Assembly (NCBI RefSeq): GCF_013155385.1
Contig: NZ_JABJUQ010000007.1
Span: forward strand, 2,338,001 to 2,402,000
DNA: 64,000 nucleotides
Direction of reading: 5' to 3'
From: Bacillus sp. WMMC1349
GTDB lineage: Bacteria > Bacillota > Bacilli > Bacillales > Bacillaceae
In this document: positions 52,579-63,346 of the stretch, piece after piece
Layout: every line of letters starts with the position of its first letter
How positions within the stretch are numbered: position 1 is the stretch's first letter
The notes under the pieces: generated by a model
Told to the model about the DNA's origin: nothing
What the model saw: only the letters and a program-made list of their open reading frames with translations
Databases searched by the model: none
Position numbers and translations under genes: made by a program

Positions 52579-53871
52579 ATGAACAAATTAGCTGCAGAAT
52601 TAAATGCAACCATTCAACAGAAAAATCCATTTGTATTCAGTTTATTATCAAATCTAGGTAAAAAAATTTTTTTCCCGAAAGGAATTCTAACGCAAGCGGC
52701 AGAAGCCAAAGAGAAGGCTTACAAAATGAACGCTACGATCGGTATCGCGACAGAACATGGGGAACCGATGCATCTGAAAGGGGTAAGTGAACAGCTTCAT
52801 CTAAAACCGGCTGATGTCTTTCCATATGCACCTCCCGGCGGAAAAATGGAGCTTAGACAGGAGTGGAAAAATAAATTAATCGAAGATAACCGTTCATTAG
52901 AGGAACAAGATTTCCATCTTCCCATTGTTACTCATGCGATTACCCATGGATTGAGTATTGTAGCTGATCTATTTTGTGATAGTCATGATAAAATCATCGT
53001 CCCTGATAAACTGTGGGGAAACTATAAATTAACGTTTGAGACTAGAAGAGATGCTCAATTTGCTTACTTCCCGTTTTTCAACGAAAATAATCAATTTAAT
53101 GTGAATGGATTAGCTGAAACCATTGAAAAATCAGCTGAAGAAAAATTAATCATCTTGCTCAACTTCCCTAACAATCCAACCGGTTATACACCTACTGAGG
53201 AAGAGGCTACTCAACTTGCCGATGTTTTACGAACACAAGCTGATGCAGGTAAAAAATTGCTTGTGATTGTTGACGATGCTTATTTTGGTCTATTCTATGA
53301 AGATTCGATGAAAGAATCAATTTTTTCTAAAATCGTTCATATTCATCCAAATGTATTTGCAGTCAAGCTGGATGGCGCTACAAAAGAAGAATTTGTTTGG
53401 GGTTTACGAGTAGGCTTTTTAACTTTCCCAAACCTAGACCGAGATGTGAATGAGGCTCTTGAGAAAAAAGTATTGGGAATCATCAGATCAACGATTTCAA
53501 GCGGAGCACACCCCTCTCAAACGATCGTGCTGAACGCGTTAAAACATACATCTTTCCAAAAGGAAAAAACAGAAAAGTTCAATATTTTATTAAATAGAGC
53601 AAAAAAAGTAAAAGACGTGCTCACTAAGGAAACAAAATATCATGACCAATGGGATGACTATCCCTTTAATTCAGGTTATTTTATGTGTTTAAAGCTCCAT
53701 CATATTCATGCAGAAGAGCTGAGAAATCATCTGTTAGCTCAATATGGGATTGGGACAATCGCGATCAATGACACCGATTTACGTATTGCTTTTTCATGCA
53801 TTGAGGAGTCGGAAATCAAAACGTTATTTGATACAATTTATCAGGCGGCTGTTGAACTGACGAAAGAATAG
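52579..53871 (+). CDS. PLP-dependent aminotransferase, class I/II
   Basis: A 430-residue fold-type I aminotransferase. Features: PYAPPGGKMELRQEWKNKL, THAITHGLSIVADLF, NFPNNPTGYTPTEEE, VDDAYFGLFYED, and the Schiff-base lysine in KLDGATKEEFVWGLRVGFL. It is longer at the N-terminus than ordinary AspC-type enzymes. The start is ATG 52579 after AGGAGG. Divergently transcribed from the ATP-grasp ligase, which hints at synthesis of an unusual amino acid or dipeptide. Confidence 0.85.
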   Translation: MNKLAAELNATIQQKNPFVFSLLSNLGKKIFFPKGILTQAAEAKEKAYKMNATIGIATEHGEPMHLKGVSEQLHLKPADVFPYAPPGGKMELRQEWKNKLIEDNRSLEEQDFHLPIVTHAITHGLSIVADLFCDSHDKIIVPDKLWGNYKLTFETRRDAQFAYFPFFNENNQFNVNGLAETIEKSAEEKLIILLNFPNNPTGYTPTEEEATQLADVLRTQADAGKKLLVIVDDAYFGLFYEDSMKESIFSKIVHIHPNVFAVKLDGATKEEFVWGLRVGFLTFPNLDRDVNEALEKKVLGIIRSTISSGAHPSQTIVLNALKHTSFQKEKTEKFNILLNRAKKVKDVLTKETKYHDQWDDYPFNSGYFMCLKLHHIHAEELRNHLLAQYGIGTIAINDTDLRIAFSCIEESEIKTLFDTIYQAAVELTKE

Positions 53872-54517
53872 CACTATCTCAAACTCCTAGCTAAGCCCAA
53901 AAAAAGTATAAAAAACCCGGTATATTAGAAACGAAAACGGTTCAAATAAGATAAATGACGCAAAGTTCCATAACGATCTTGTAGACTTTTCAATCCTTGA
54001 TTACTCCAATAAGAGTTTTCGAGGGTTTTCTTTAATTTTGGACTTTTCTAGATACGTCAGTAGGCTTTCCTTCTATACCCCGTTCGTAAGTACGCCTTTG
54101 GGCACTTCTAGCCTGATGAAATTTCGCAATTTAGTCTCTGAGTTTTTTCAGTTCTTCTATATTCTTCGGATCCAGCCCTCTCTCTCTAAAGATTGATTTC
54201 GTATTTGCTAATGCAAAATAGCCACACTTCGATTAAATACTGGTTCAGTTTTTCAATCCGATATTCTATTGGAAATGGCGTCTTCCTATAAGTCATGTTT
54301 GACTTTCTCCTACATTCGTTTCAGGCTTTCTTTACCTTCACAAGGGCATACATCCATCTACTGTGAGATGAAGTGGTCGGAAAACCAACTTTATCCTACC
54401 AAGAAGGAGTTTTTTTATTACCACGCTGTAAACTCTCTGGAACTGTGCTGTCTGAAAAACGCAAAATTATTAAAACATATGATTCAAAATTGCTGATATA
54501 TCATCGATTGTTAAACG
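53872..54517. other. decayed region without an intact gene
   Basis: On the minus strand between about 54020 and 54170 a broken frame reads LDPKNIEELKKLRD, a stop, then IAKFHQARSAQRRTYERGIE and GKPTDVSRKVQN. No family was recognised. The rest shows only short frames. Confidence 0.5.
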
Positions 54518-54570
54518 TGAAAAGAGCGTCCAATAGCCAAAAATTGACTTACTGGACAGCCTCTTTTCCA
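54518..54570. repeat. hairpin repeat related to the MITE-like element
   Basis: The reverse complement, AAAAGAGGCTGTCCAGTAAG and onward to GGCTATTGGACGCTC, matches the left part of copy B (38500-38550) almost base for base. It lies after sdpI and may serve as its terminator. Confidence 0.65.
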
Positions 54571-54600
54571 AATGCGAGAAAAATCCAACTTATCTCACAC

Positions 54601-55239
54601 TCACTGGTCAACAATATTTAGTTTTTTATAGATCAAATATGAAGCATAAACCGCTATTAATACGCCTCCCAATAACAAACCAATTATAACTATTGTTATA
54701 TACTCAGGTATCACAAAAGATAATCCTATTATTAGAAAGCCAATGACAACAAACAGTTTTGCTCCAAAACGGTTTGCCTGTTTCCACACTTTTTCATCTT
54801 TTAATGTCCATGGTGTCCTCAATCCATACGCATGATTAGGTTTTGTTTTTTGCATGGAATTAGCCACAATGATGATAAATAGTCCAAGTAAAGCTCCAAT
54901 AAGAAAGTGAATATTAAACTCGAAACCTAATCCAAAAGCAATGATGACCAAGTGTATCACAAACAATAAACTCAGCATCACCATATTGATTTTATTCAAT
55001 ATAGTCATATTATTATAATTCCCATTTACTTGTTTTGTTTTTAAAAAAAATAGCGACAAAAAATTCGATATCAACATTAGAATGGGTATTAATAAAATAG
55101 CCAATGTTTTATTAGCATATTTATCAGGTTCACCGTTTGACCAGTGAATGGGTAATTCATGTGGTAAGCTCGGAAACGCAACAATCCCTACTATAATACT
55201 TACTAAAATAACACCAGTTGGTAAGAAATCTTTTTTCAT
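54601..55239 (-). CDS. sdpI: SdpI-family membrane immunity protein
   Basis: A 212-residue protein with six predicted helices and the family segments FPSLPHELPIHWSNGEPDKY (DUF1648-like N-terminus) and HAYGLRTPWTLKDEKVWKQA (SdpI signature). In B. subtilis SdpI protects against the SdpC killing peptide and sequesters SdpR. Here sdpABC is absent nearby, so it is an orphan immunity gene. It follows sdpR by 23 bases in an operon. Confidence 0.88.
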   Translation of the reverse strand: MKKDFLPTGVILVSIIVGIVAFPSLPHELPIHWSNGEPDKYANKTLAILLIPILMLISNFLSLFFLKTKQVNGNYNNMTILNKINMVMLSLLFVIHLVIIAFGLGFEFNIHFLIGALLGLFIIIVANSMQKTKPNHAYGLRTPWTLKDEKVWKQANRFGAKLFVVIGFLIIGLSFVIPEYITIVIIGLLLGGVLIAVYASYLIYKKLNIVDQ

Positions 55240-55262
55240 TCCGATTCACTCCTTGATAACTG

Positions 55263-55517
55263 TTAATTTTGGAGCTTTAGTAACCAAAGAATCGCATCCT
55301 GAAATACTGTTGTATTTAATGAGTAGTAAATATGTTGTCCCTTTCTTTCTCCTTCAATCAATTTAGCATTCCTTAAAATTGTCAAATGATAAGAAATACT
55401 GGGTTTACTAATATTAAAGTGGTGAGATATTTCTCCAGCAGTCATGTCTTTATCTTTAAGGAAATCAAGTATCTTTCTACGAGTAGGGTCTGACAAGGCT
55501 TTAAATAAATCGTTCAC
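55263..55517 (-). CDS. sdpR: SdpR-type ArsR-family repressor
   Basis: An 84-residue winged-helix regulator, MNDLFKALSDPTRRKILDFL..., with AGEISHHFNISKPSISYHLT as the recognition helix and no metal-binding cysteines, as in SdpR. The start is GTG 55515-55517. It probably represses its own operon with sdpI. The 55518-56250 stretch upstream holds no other gene I can support. Confidence 0.85.
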   Translation of the reverse strand: MNDLFKALSDPTRRKILDFLKDKDMTAGEISHHFNISKPSISYHLTILRNAKLIEGERKGQHIYYSLNTTVFQDAILWLLKLQN

Positions 55518-56250
55518 TTTTAATCACCAGCTTATACCAACATTATTTAGACATTTAGAATATTTTCTAAATATTATCCAATATATATTAACACCCCCTA
55601 AATCAAAAGGAACACCATAGAGGTAATATCATCTATGGCTTTTCATACCCTGAAATTACAAACGCCACCTTCTATAACTCTAAGTTTTTTTGATTTAGTT
55701 GGATTTTTTTCATATTTTTACCTATATAGGGACTGTAGCACGTTATAACGAAAAGTGTCAATGGAGCCTATCCATTAAATTCAAGCATTGAAAAATATAT
55801 TTTCCAAAAGGGATTTTTACATAGCCTAAAGCTCAACAGCTATTGTTTAATTGAGCCAGAATGGTAAGACTTCAAAAAAAGTCGTCACAAAAACAGGCAT
55901 ATTGTCTTCACCTCACAATATGCATAGATCAAAGGGTGACTTTTTGCAAGAAGTATAGTACCTTTTCTGGCTCTTCTGTTCATTTTTTTGTGTGAATTTA
56001 ATGGTCTTTCAACTTTATTTTTTATTTGCTTGTTAGCATTGTCATCAAATATAAGAAACATGTTGTTTGTAAATGTATTTCCCCCACTTACAGATGAAAT
56101 TCCTGCAATACTTTAGCACCACAAACTTGATTCTTTCCTATAAAAATTCCCGAATTGTCCTTCAATGCTATCTACCTACATTCCGTTAGTATATGAAATT
56201 AGAATATGCTAAGAAGGAGTGGCAAACAGCTTAGTTAGGAGGTGTATCAA

Positions 56251-56403
56251 TTGTATTATTATTATCCTTCTTATTACTTTCCCTATCATAATCGCGATAT
56301 CATTTATAAAGAAATGGGAACAGAAAAACTTGATAAGATCATCAAAATGCTAGAAGATTTAAATGAAAAAGTAGATTCAATTGACAAAAAAGTAAAAAAA
56401 TAG
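56251..56403 (+). CDS. small Tyr-rich protein, spore-associated candidate
   Basis: A 50-residue protein starting at TTG 56251, eight bases after TTAGGAGGTG: MYYYYPSYYFPYHNRDIIYK, then a helical charged part (LDKIIKMLEDLNEKVDSIDK). The Tyr/Pro-rich head is like spore-coat peptides, and the next genes are also spore-like. Function unknown. Confidence 0.6.
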   Translation: MYYYYPSYYFPYHNRDIIYKEMGTEKLDKIIKMLEDLNEKVDSIDKKVKK

Positions 56404-56522
56404 AGCACACACTCTAACGTTGCTCCCCTAAGTAAAGTCCAAAAAATGGGCTGTTTTGACGACACGGCGAATGACTGACTGACATACGCTGATATTGACT
56501 AATGTATATAGGAGGTCATCTA

Positions 56523-56792
56523 ATGCCACACAAAATGTCAAGCCAGCTTGAGCATCATTTAATGCAAGCCAATCTTTACGGATTACTAGCCAAAAAATAT
56601 GAGTATGTCGATCCGGCCAAACATATCCATTTTTATCAGAAGTATTTTGAACAAGTGCAACAAGTAGAAGCATTGTATATGGGGATGCATAAAAAACATC
56701 TGGACAATGATATGAATATGAATATGAATATGAACATGCCGATGCAAAGCCCTATGAATAACTGGCCATACCCTACTAATGTCCCTGGATAA
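56523..56792 (+). CDS. small Met/Asn-repeat protein, spore coat candidate
   Basis: An 89-residue protein starting at ATG 56523 after AGGAGG: MPHKMSSQLEHHLMQANLYG, helical to residue 60, then an NMNMNMNM repeat and NWPYPTNVPG. The helical head looks like CotF-type coat proteins. A terminator (GGCAGC...GCTGCC, 56811-56840) follows. The function is inferred from composition and neighbours only. Confidence 0.6.
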   Translation: MPHKMSSQLEHHLMQANLYGLLAKKYEYVDPAKHIHFYQKYFEQVQQVEALYMGMHKKHLDNDMNMNMNMNMPMQSPMNNWPYPTNVPG

Positions 56793-56859
56793 ACATCTAT
56801 TTTCACATGTTGAGCGGCAGCAGCGGCTGCCTTTTTTTAGTTATCAATCACCGGCTATT

Positions 56860-57290
56860 GATCTTGGCTTGATGGCTGAGCATTTATTAACTCATGAAGG
56901 AATCATTAACAAGTCACAACTATTCAATTAAAAGAAATCATTCTCAGCAATTTCATGTGATGCAGATGCATATCCGGGTGATGTTGAAATTGATTGATCG
57001 ATCCAACCCATTAACGATTTGTTGAAGTTCCACCTCTTCAACCGAGATAAAGCTGTTAAACAGTTAACGACAAAGCGAACGAGCTACTGCAAAAAGCATG
57101 ACCACTGATTCTTTTCTGTCCTCATGATGAAAATTTGAATGTTTGCTACGCACACCTTCGAATGGCACTACACAAGCATTGTTTCAACAACGAATGGATC
57201 AAGAATATGGGGTGGGATTTTGTTCCGCATGCATCTTTCTATCAAGAAAGCAACACCTATCAGCAGTTTCAATATTTGTTAAACATTTAA
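56860..57290 (+). pseudogene. CotF-like spore coat gene relic
   Basis: Fragments in shifting frames: LMAEHLLTHEGIINKSQLFN, then SQQFHVMQMHIRVMLKLIDR, then FNRDKAVKQLTTK and, at the end, WDFVPHASFYQESNTYQQFQ with YLLNI and stop. Together they follow the layout of CotF-type coat proteins, with several frameshifts and stops between the pieces. Confidence 0.65.
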
Positions 57291-57405
57291 TCTATTCAAA
57301 AAATGTCCATTTCATCGATTCAATTTCTTCATCCGCAAATGTGTAAACCAAACCTTTTCTTTAAACATAGTATAAATCAGTTCTGACTAAGAGGAGGTGA
57401 ACACG

Positions 57406-57507
57406 ATGAGCGGAGGTTATGGAACAGGATTTGCCTTAATTGTTGTTCTGTTTATCCTATTAATCATTGTTGGTGCTTCTTGGGGTTATGGTGGCGGCGT
57501 CTACTAA
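57406..57507 (+). CDS. YjcZ-family small sporulation protein, copy 2
   Basis: A 33-residue protein, [20 protein letters not shown]..., ending SWGYGGGVY. It differs from the copy at 22676 mainly in the tail. Strong ribosome-binding site GAGGAGGTGA before ATG 57406. Its position next to coat-like genes supports a sporulation role. Confidence 0.85.
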   Translation: MSGGYGTGFALIVVLFILLIIVGASWGYGGGVY

Positions 57508-57669
57508 GGCGTGACTTAGATCCAACTAGCAGTGCAATGATAGGGTAGTAAGAGCTTTTGCTATTCACAAATGAAACGTTAGTTATCAGAATAAAGCTGT
57601 TCGTTACAAAACTTTCAGCTTCTATTCTGACTGACGTTTCAACCTTCAAAGCCAACCTCCTCCACTAAT

Positions 57670-58809
57670 CTATATTTTGTCATCAGCAACAATGTGAATA
57701 TCAATACCATCTGTCTGACGCATAATCGTATTGACAATTGACCCTTTTCTAATTTCTTCCCATCTTGAACGAGCAGACTGTCCTAGGACGATCTGTGTAA
57801 TGTTTTTTTGTTTGGCTATGGCAGTAATTGTATCTGAAATATAGCGGCTTCTGGCGAGTTTGAAAATAAATTCGGCTTCAAATTGGGCACAAAGACGTTT
57901 CCATTGTTTGATTTTATTTCTTTCAGCCGCTGTCATTTTTTCTTTTGGTTTACGTGATACGTTTAAGACAAACAAGTCAGCCTTCAGCCGACTAGCAATT
58001 CTCCATCCGCGACGAATCAATTTTTCAGCATTTTTACCGTGCTGGACACAAACGAGGATTTTCTCGTTTGTCCCCCTTGGCCGCGAATTTCCATTTATGC
58101 GTTCCAACCTATCGTCAACATCATCGGCAACTTCACGTAAGGCAAGTTCTCTTAGTGCAGCTAAATTATTTTTAGTGAAAAAGTGAGATAATGCCTGTTG
58201 TATTTTATGTTTTTCATACACTTTTCCGTCCTTTAAGCGCTTTTGCAGTGTTTCTGGTGTCACATCGATAAGGATGACTTCATTGGCAAGATCTAAAATA
58301 CGGTCAGGGATTCGTTCCCGCACTTTAACACCGGTGACATGTTGAACGATATCACGGACACTTTCAACATGTTGAATATTAACCGCTGACAAAACATGAA
58401 TACCTTCTTTCAAAATATCCTCAACATCCATGTAACGTTTTTCATTTTTTGATCCAGGAATGTTCGTATGTGCAAGTTCATCAACAATGACAAGATCGGG
58501 TTTCCGTGTCTTGATCGCATTGACATCCATTTCTTCAAGTTGTTTTCCTTTATAGTCAATTTTCTTCATCGGAATGATCTCTAAATCCTTTATTAATGCA
58601 GCCGTGTCTTTCCGATTGTGGGTTTCAATTAAGCCGATGACAACATCAATGCCCTCGCGTTTTAAATCATGGGCTTCTTGCAGCATTCGATATGTCTTCC
58701 CTACACCTGGAGCTGAACCGATATAAATGGTCCAGTGTCCTCTTTTTAACTGTTCGATTTCTGCCAAAATCTCTTCGGGTTTTTTTCGTCGATAGTTATT
58801 TTTGCGCAT
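57670..58809 (-). CDS. kdpD: KdpD sensor domain only (no kinase)
   Basis: A 379-residue protein holding just the cytoplasmic N-terminal KdpD domain with Walker-type YIGSAPGVGKTYRMLQEAHD, DLVIVDELAHTNIPGSKNEK and AVNIQHVESVRDIV, followed by a universal-stress-protein domain (KILVCVQHGKNAEKLI, TQIVLGQSARSRWEEI). The four membrane helices and histidine kinase of full KdpD (about 890 residues) are missing, with a clean stop, and no kdpE follows. Short KdpD proteins of this kind occur in other Bacillus. The start is ATG 58807-58809 after GGAGATG. Confidence 0.9.
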   Translation of the reverse strand: MRKNNYRRKKPEEILAEIEQLKRGHWTIYIGSAPGVGKTYRMLQEAHDLKREGIDVVIGLIETHNRKDTAALIKDLEIIPMKKIDYKGKQLEEMDVNAIKTRKPDLVIVDELAHTNIPGSKNEKRYMDVEDILKEGIHVLSAVNIQHVESVRDIVQHVTGVKVRERIPDRILDLANEVILIDVTPETLQKRLKDGKVYEKHKIQQALSHFFTKNNLAALRELALREVADDVDDRLERINGNSRPRGTNEKILVCVQHGKNAEKLIRRGWRIASRLKADLFVLNVSRKPKEKMTAAERNKIKQWKRLCAQFEAEFIFKLARSRYISDTITAIAKQKNITQIVLGQSARSRWEEIRKGSIVNTIMRQTDGIDIHIVADDKI

Positions 58810-58868
58810 GGCGAACATCTCCATCTAATCGCCCCCATATCTGCATAAGCAAACATTGGGGCGGTGTT

Positions 58869-59432
58869 TTACTTTAACTTTTCTTGCAAACCTATATTGA
58901 GGAGCAATACATTAACATGTGCTTCATTGAAAAGAGAAGCTTTTTCAGTATGTTGTTCGACTAAATGTTTAAGTTCTTTTTGTGTAATTCCTGTCAATCT
59001 GCTGATTCTTGGAATTTGTACTAGTGCACTGTCAGGTGTAATATCAGGATCCAATCCAGAAGCAGAGTTCGTCAGGACATCATCTGGCAATTGCTTTGCA
59101 GAAACACCAGGGTTGTCTTTTTCCCATTTTTGCATTGCTGTTTTAACCCTTTTTTGAAGATTGGGGTTTGATGGTGCCTCATTTGGCGAACCAGATCCAG
59201 AAGCATCATAGTTGATACTTGATTCCCTGCCATGAAAAAAGCGTGGCTCGGTAAACGACTGACCGATTAATTTAGAACCGATAACCTCTCCTTTTTTGTT
59301 ATAGACAAGGCTCCCATTGGAATGATCAGGCATGACCGCTTGAGAGATACCAGTTAGTGCCAATGGATAAGCAAGACCGCAAACGATCATTAAAAGCAGA
59401 CTAACTCTAATGATTGTACCTAGTTCTTTCAT
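58869..59432 (-). CDS. kdpC: potassium-transporting ATPase subunit C
   Basis: A 187-residue single-span subunit of the KdpFABC pump: N-terminal helix VSLLLMIVCGLAYPLALTGI, then GQSFTEPRFFHGRESSINYD, ASGSGSPNEAPSNPNL and DNPGVSAKQLPDDVLTNSAS, GLDPDITPDSALVQIPRISR. All are diagnostic of KdpC. It starts 17 bases after the kdpB stop. Confidence 0.95.
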   Translation of the reverse strand: MKELGTIIRVSLLLMIVCGLAYPLALTGISQAVMPDHSNGSLVYNKKGEVIGSKLIGQSFTEPRFFHGRESSINYDASGSGSPNEAPSNPNLQKRVKTAMQKWEKDNPGVSAKQLPDDVLTNSASGLDPDITPDSALVQIPRISRLTGITQKELKHLVEQHTEKASLFNEAHVNVLLLNIGLQEKLK

Positions 59433-59449
59433 TATAATATATACCCTCC

Positions 59450-61519
59450 TTAAACAATGATTTGAACGATCATATCAATTAGTTTTATTCCAACAAATGG
59501 AATGATCATCCCGCCAACACCATAAATGAGAACATTTCGAAAAAGCAAAGCGTTGGAACTCATCGGTTTATATGTGACACCTTTCATCGCTAATGGAACA
59601 AGTAACGGGATAATGATCGCATTAAAAATTAATGCCGACAAAATGGCTGAAACAGGTGATGCCAGTCCCATAATGTTCAACAATTTCATTTCAGGGATCG
59701 CCAGCATAAACATTGCAGGAATAATCGCAAAGTATTTAGCGATATCATTTGCAATACTAAACGTTGTTAGAGCACCGCGGGTCATTAACAACTGTTTGCC
59801 GATTGAGACCACTTCAATGATTTTCGTTGGGTTAGAGTCGAGATCTACCATATTTGCCGCTTCTTTGGCAGCTGTTGTCCCACTATTCATGGCAAGCCCT
59901 ACGTCCGCTTGTGCCAATGCTGGTGCATCATTCGTACCATCCCCCGTCATGGCGACAAGCTTGCCTGCTGCTTGCTCACGTTTGATCACATTGATTTTAT
60001 CTTCCGGCTTACTTTCTGCAATAAAGTCATCGACACCAGCTTCTTTGGCAATGGTCGCTGCTGTTAAAGGGTTATCCCCAGTACACATGATTGTTTTAAT
60101 CCCCATTTTCCGAAGCTCTTCAAACCGTTCTCTCATCCCTGGTTTAACAGTATCTTTCAAATAAATCAAACCGAAAATTTGCTTGTCAGCTGCAACAGCC
60201 AGCGGGGTCCCGCCCTCTTTTGAAATTCGTTCACTTTGTTGATCAAGATCTGCCGGAATCGTTCCGCCATTTTGTTTGACCCATTTTTTCACCGCATCGA
60301 CAGCACCTTTTCGAACTTTCCTTCCATCTGGCAGATCAACTCCACTCATTCTTGTTTCCGCTTTGAACTCAATAAACTCTCCCTCTTCAGCGGCTGATGA
60401 ATGATACTGGATCGCTTTTTTTCCTGCAAATTCAATGACAGATCTTCCTTCTGGTGTTTCATCACGAACTGAACTAAGTGCTGCATATTCACCAACAGAT
60501 TGAAGTGTTTCTTGACCGACTGGTACAAATTCGCTGGCCATCCGGTTTCCAAAAGTAATGGTTCCTGTTTTATCAAGAATAATTGTGTTAATATCACCAG
60601 CAGCTTCTACGGCTTTACCTGACATCGCCAACACATTAAAACGGGTCACACGATCCATTCCCGCAATCCCAATAGCTGACAAAAGACCGCCAATAGTTGT
60701 TGGAATCAGACAAACCAAAAGGGCAATTAACACAGCCGGGTCAATTTGAAACCCAAGGTATCCAGTAAAAGCTGGAAGTGTCACAACAACGATAAGAAAA
60801 ATGATCGTTAAACTTGTTAGAACCGTATTCAAAGCAATTTCGTTCGGTGTTTTTTGTCTTTCTGCTCCTTCAACTAAAGCGATCATTTGGTCGAGAAAAG
60901 TTTCGCCCGGATCACTTGTAATTTTCACCTTGATGGAATCACTGACAACTCGAGTTCCGCCTGTGACCGAGCTAAAGTCACCTCCAGCTTCTTTAATGAC
61001 TGGTGCTGATTCACCCGTAATCGCCGACTCGTCAACTGATGCAAGACCCCCGATCACTTCACCATCACCAGGAACCATTTCTCCTTGAGAGACAATGACA
61101 ATGTCACCTTTTCGTAAGTCTTCAGCTGAGACTTTTTCTGTTTTTCCATTGACGAGTTTATTTGCCCATACACCCTTTTTCGTTTGCTTTAATGCACCGG
61201 CTTGCGCTTTTCCTCTTCCCTCAGCTAGCGCTTCGGCAAAGTTGGCAAATAAAACAGTAAACAGTAAAATAACCGAGACCGTTGGGTTAAACCATGGGAC
61301 CGTTGTACTTCCGAAAAATTGCGGAAAAATGGAAAGCAATACCGTAATGATAAATCCGACTTCTACGACAAACATAATCGGATTTTTAACCATCATTCGC
61401 GGATCTAGTTTTAAAAAAGCATTCTTCATCGCATCTTTTATGATCGTTTCATTAAGTGTTTGAGTTGATTTCGCTCCTGAATTCGGAGTAACTTGCGGAT
61501 TAGCATGTAAGTCATTCAT
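59450..61519 (-). CDS. kdpB: potassium-transporting P-type ATPase subunit B
   Basis: A 689-residue P-type ATPase. Phosphorylation motif [20 protein letters not shown], actuator TGES ([10 protein letters not shown]), nucleotide-binding and hinge [20 protein letters not shown], and the ion-path segment [20 protein letters not shown]. It drives high-affinity K+ uptake through KdpA. Ribosome-binding site AAAGGAGG before the ATG. All catalytic residues are present. Confidence 0.96.
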   Translation of the reverse strand: MNDLHANPQVTPNSGAKSTQTLNETIIKDAMKNAFLKLDPRMMVKNPIMFVVEVGFIITVLLSIFPQFFGSTTVPWFNPTVSVILLFTVLFANFAEALAEGRGKAQAGALKQTKKGVWANKLVNGKTEKVSAEDLRKGDIVIVSQGEMVPGDGEVIGGLASVDESAITGESAPVIKEAGGDFSSVTGGTRVVSDSIKVKITSDPGETFLDQMIALVEGAERQKTPNEIALNTVLTSLTIIFLIVVVTLPAFTGYLGFQIDPAVLIALLVCLIPTTIGGLLSAIGIAGMDRVTRFNVLAMSGKAVEAAGDINTIILDKTGTITFGNRMASEFVPVGQETLQSVGEYAALSSVRDETPEGRSVIEFAGKKAIQYHSSAAEEGEFIEFKAETRMSGVDLPDGRKVRKGAVDAVKKWVKQNGGTIPADLDQQSERISKEGGTPLAVAADKQIFGLIYLKDTVKPGMRERFEELRKMGIKTIMCTGDNPLTAATIAKEAGVDDFIAESKPEDKINVIKREQAAGKLVAMTGDGTNDAPALAQADVGLAMNSGTTAAKEAANMVDLDSNPTKIIEVVSIGKQLLMTRGALTTFSIANDIAKYFAIIPAMFMLAIPEMKLLNIMGLASPVSAILSALIFNAIIIPLLVPLAMKGVTYKPMSSNALLFRNVLIYGVGGMIIPFVGIKLIDMIVQIIV

Positions 61520-61544
61520 TGCTAAAGCCTCCTTTTCTGCAAGG

Positions 61545-63215
61545 TTATAATGTTAAGTACTCTGCGGCCGGTCCTAAAACAAGAACAGGGAAAAACGTTA
61601 GAGCCCCAACAATCAAGATCGCGGTAATAAATATCCCACCAAACAGACTTGAATCTGTTCGGAAAGTTCCAATCGTTTCTGGCACAGTTTGTTTCTTAAG
61701 TAAGGACCCTGCGACAGCCATCAGTGTAACAATTGAGAAATATCGACCGATCATCATCACAATACCTGTTGAAATATTCCAGAACGGTGTGGCATCTCCC
61801 AAACCTTCAAATCCAGAACCATTATTTGCTGCGGATGATGTATATTCATATAAAACTTGGCTGATCCCATGAAAACCTGGGTTTGAGATCGCTTCACGAC
61901 CAACTTGCGTAAACATGGCAAGTGCTGATGCTCCTAAAATCAATAAAGGATGAATCAACAAAGTGAGCGCAATTAACTTCATTTCTTTTCCTTCTATTTT
62001 CTTTCCTAAAAACTCTGGTGTTCTTCCAACCATTAATCCAGAAAGAAAGACGGCTACCATCGCATATAGAAGCATGTTCATAAACCCGGCACCAATCCCG
62101 CCAAATACTGTGTTCAGCATCATATTAAGCAAGGTCAGCAAGCCTGTTAAAGGTGAAAGGGTATCATGCATTGTATTAACAGCGCCTGTCTCACTTGCGG
62201 TAGTAACCATTGCATATAATGCGGAATGCAAGGTTCCAAAACGCACTTCTTTACCTTCCATACTGCCTGTATCCTGGTGAATTCCCAGTTGATGGATCAC
62301 AGGGTTGCCATTTGATTCTGTCATAAAGGCTGCACCTGCAATCAGAACAAACAATAAACCGGCCGAAACAAACAGAATGCGACCTTGTTTTCGATTACCG
62401 ACCATTTTTCCATATGTAAACGGCAGAGAAATCGTAACAAGCAACATTAATAATATTTGTACGGCATTGCTCCAGATGTTTGGGTTTTCATAAGGATGGG
62501 AAGAGTTAACCCCAAAATATCCCCCACCATTATTTCCTAGCTCTTTTATAGATAAAAAAGATGCAACAGGTCCCCGTAAAATCGATTGGTCTTGACCGCT
62601 TATCGTGTGTGCCGTAACAGTGGCATCAATTGTTTGCGGGACACCTAAGCCGACAAACACAAGAGCCGCAATCATTGCTACCGGCATTAAAATTCGAGTG
62701 ATCCCACGAATCAGATCAACAAAAAAGTTGCCAAGCGGTTTTCCAGCAAGTCCTCGAATCATCGCAATAGCTGCAGCTAGTGCTGTTCCAGGTGCTGCAA
62801 ACATTAAGAAGATAATGGCAATCATTTGTGATAAAAGTGAAAGACCACTTTCACCACTGTAATGCTGTAAGTTCGTATTCGTCATAAAACTGATTGCTGT
62901 ATTAAAGGCTAAAGTCGGCTCCATCCCCGGAACATTTGTTGGATTCAAAGGTAATACTCCTTGTAAACGGAAGACGAAATAAACGATACAGATCATCACC
63001 ATGTTTGTTAAAACTAAAATTGTAGCGTACTTTTTCCATGATTGATTTTCTCCTTTTACACCGCCAATTCGATAAAAAAACCGTTCAATCGGTAGATAGA
63101 CCCGATCAAGTTTAGATGGGGCATAATCAAATACTTTAGCTATGTAAAGCCCCATTGGTTTAGCTACTAACAACACGATGAACAAAATCATACAGATAGA
63201 CAGAAGTGCTATCAT
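61545..63215 (-). CDS. kdpA: potassium-transporting ATPase subunit A
   Basis: A 556-residue K+ channel-like subunit with about ten helices. Selectivity-filter regions: [60 protein letters not shown] and [20 protein letters not shown]. Begins [20 protein letters not shown]. It lies 25 bases after kdpF and 25 bases before kdpB. Confidence 0.96.
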   Translation of the reverse strand: MIALLSICMILFIVLLVAKPMGLYIAKVFDYAPSKLDRVYLPIERFFYRIGGVKGENQSWKKYATILVLTNMVMICIVYFVFRLQGVLPLNPTNVPGMEPTLAFNTAISFMTNTNLQHYSGESGLSLLSQMIAIIFLMFAAPGTALAAAIAMIRGLAGKPLGNFFVDLIRGITRILMPVAMIAALVFVGLGVPQTIDATVTAHTISGQDQSILRGPVASFLSIKELGNNGGGYFGVNSSHPYENPNIWSNAVQILLMLLVTISLPFTYGKMVGNRKQGRILFVSAGLLFVLIAGAAFMTESNGNPVIHQLGIHQDTGSMEGKEVRFGTLHSALYAMVTTASETGAVNTMHDTLSPLTGLLTLLNMMLNTVFGGIGAGFMNMLLYAMVAVFLSGLMVGRTPEFLGKKIEGKEMKLIALTLLIHPLLILGASALAMFTQVGREAISNPGFHGISQVLYEYTSSAANNGSGFEGLGDATPFWNISTGIVMMIGRYFSIVTLMAVAGSLLKKQTVPETIGTFRTDSSLFGGIFITAILIVGALTFFPVLVLGPAAEYLTL

Positions 63216-63239
63216 GTTCTAACCCCCCAATCTATAAAG

Positions 63240-63317
63240 TTAAAATTTTTCCGGATTTAATAGAGCATAGGTTAAGTAAATAAACATCACGATGACGACT
63301 ACTCCAAGTAGAATCAT
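63240..63317 (-). CDS. kdpF: KdpF peptide
   Basis: A 25-residue single-helix peptide, MILLGVVVIVMFIYLTYALL plus NPEKF, the KdpF pattern (the last residues match the family tail). It stabilises the Kdp complex. The start is the ATG at 63315-63317, nine bases after AAAGG; an ATG nine bases earlier overlaps that site. Confidence 0.9.
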   Translation of the reverse strand: MILLGVVVIVMFIYLTYALLNPEKF

Positions 63318-63346
63318 GGCATTCATCCTTTCAAAAACAATTTTAA

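Noticed and set aside
56710..56760. Tandem ATGAAT repeat as a regulatory or CRISPR-like repeat
   Set aside because: It is a short coding repeat (Asn-Met) within the 89-residue gene, with no spacers.
57143..57346. Plus-strand frame of 67 codons
   Set aside because: It runs across the CotF-like relic in the wrong frame; the recognisable coat residues (WDFVPHASFYQES) are in another frame.
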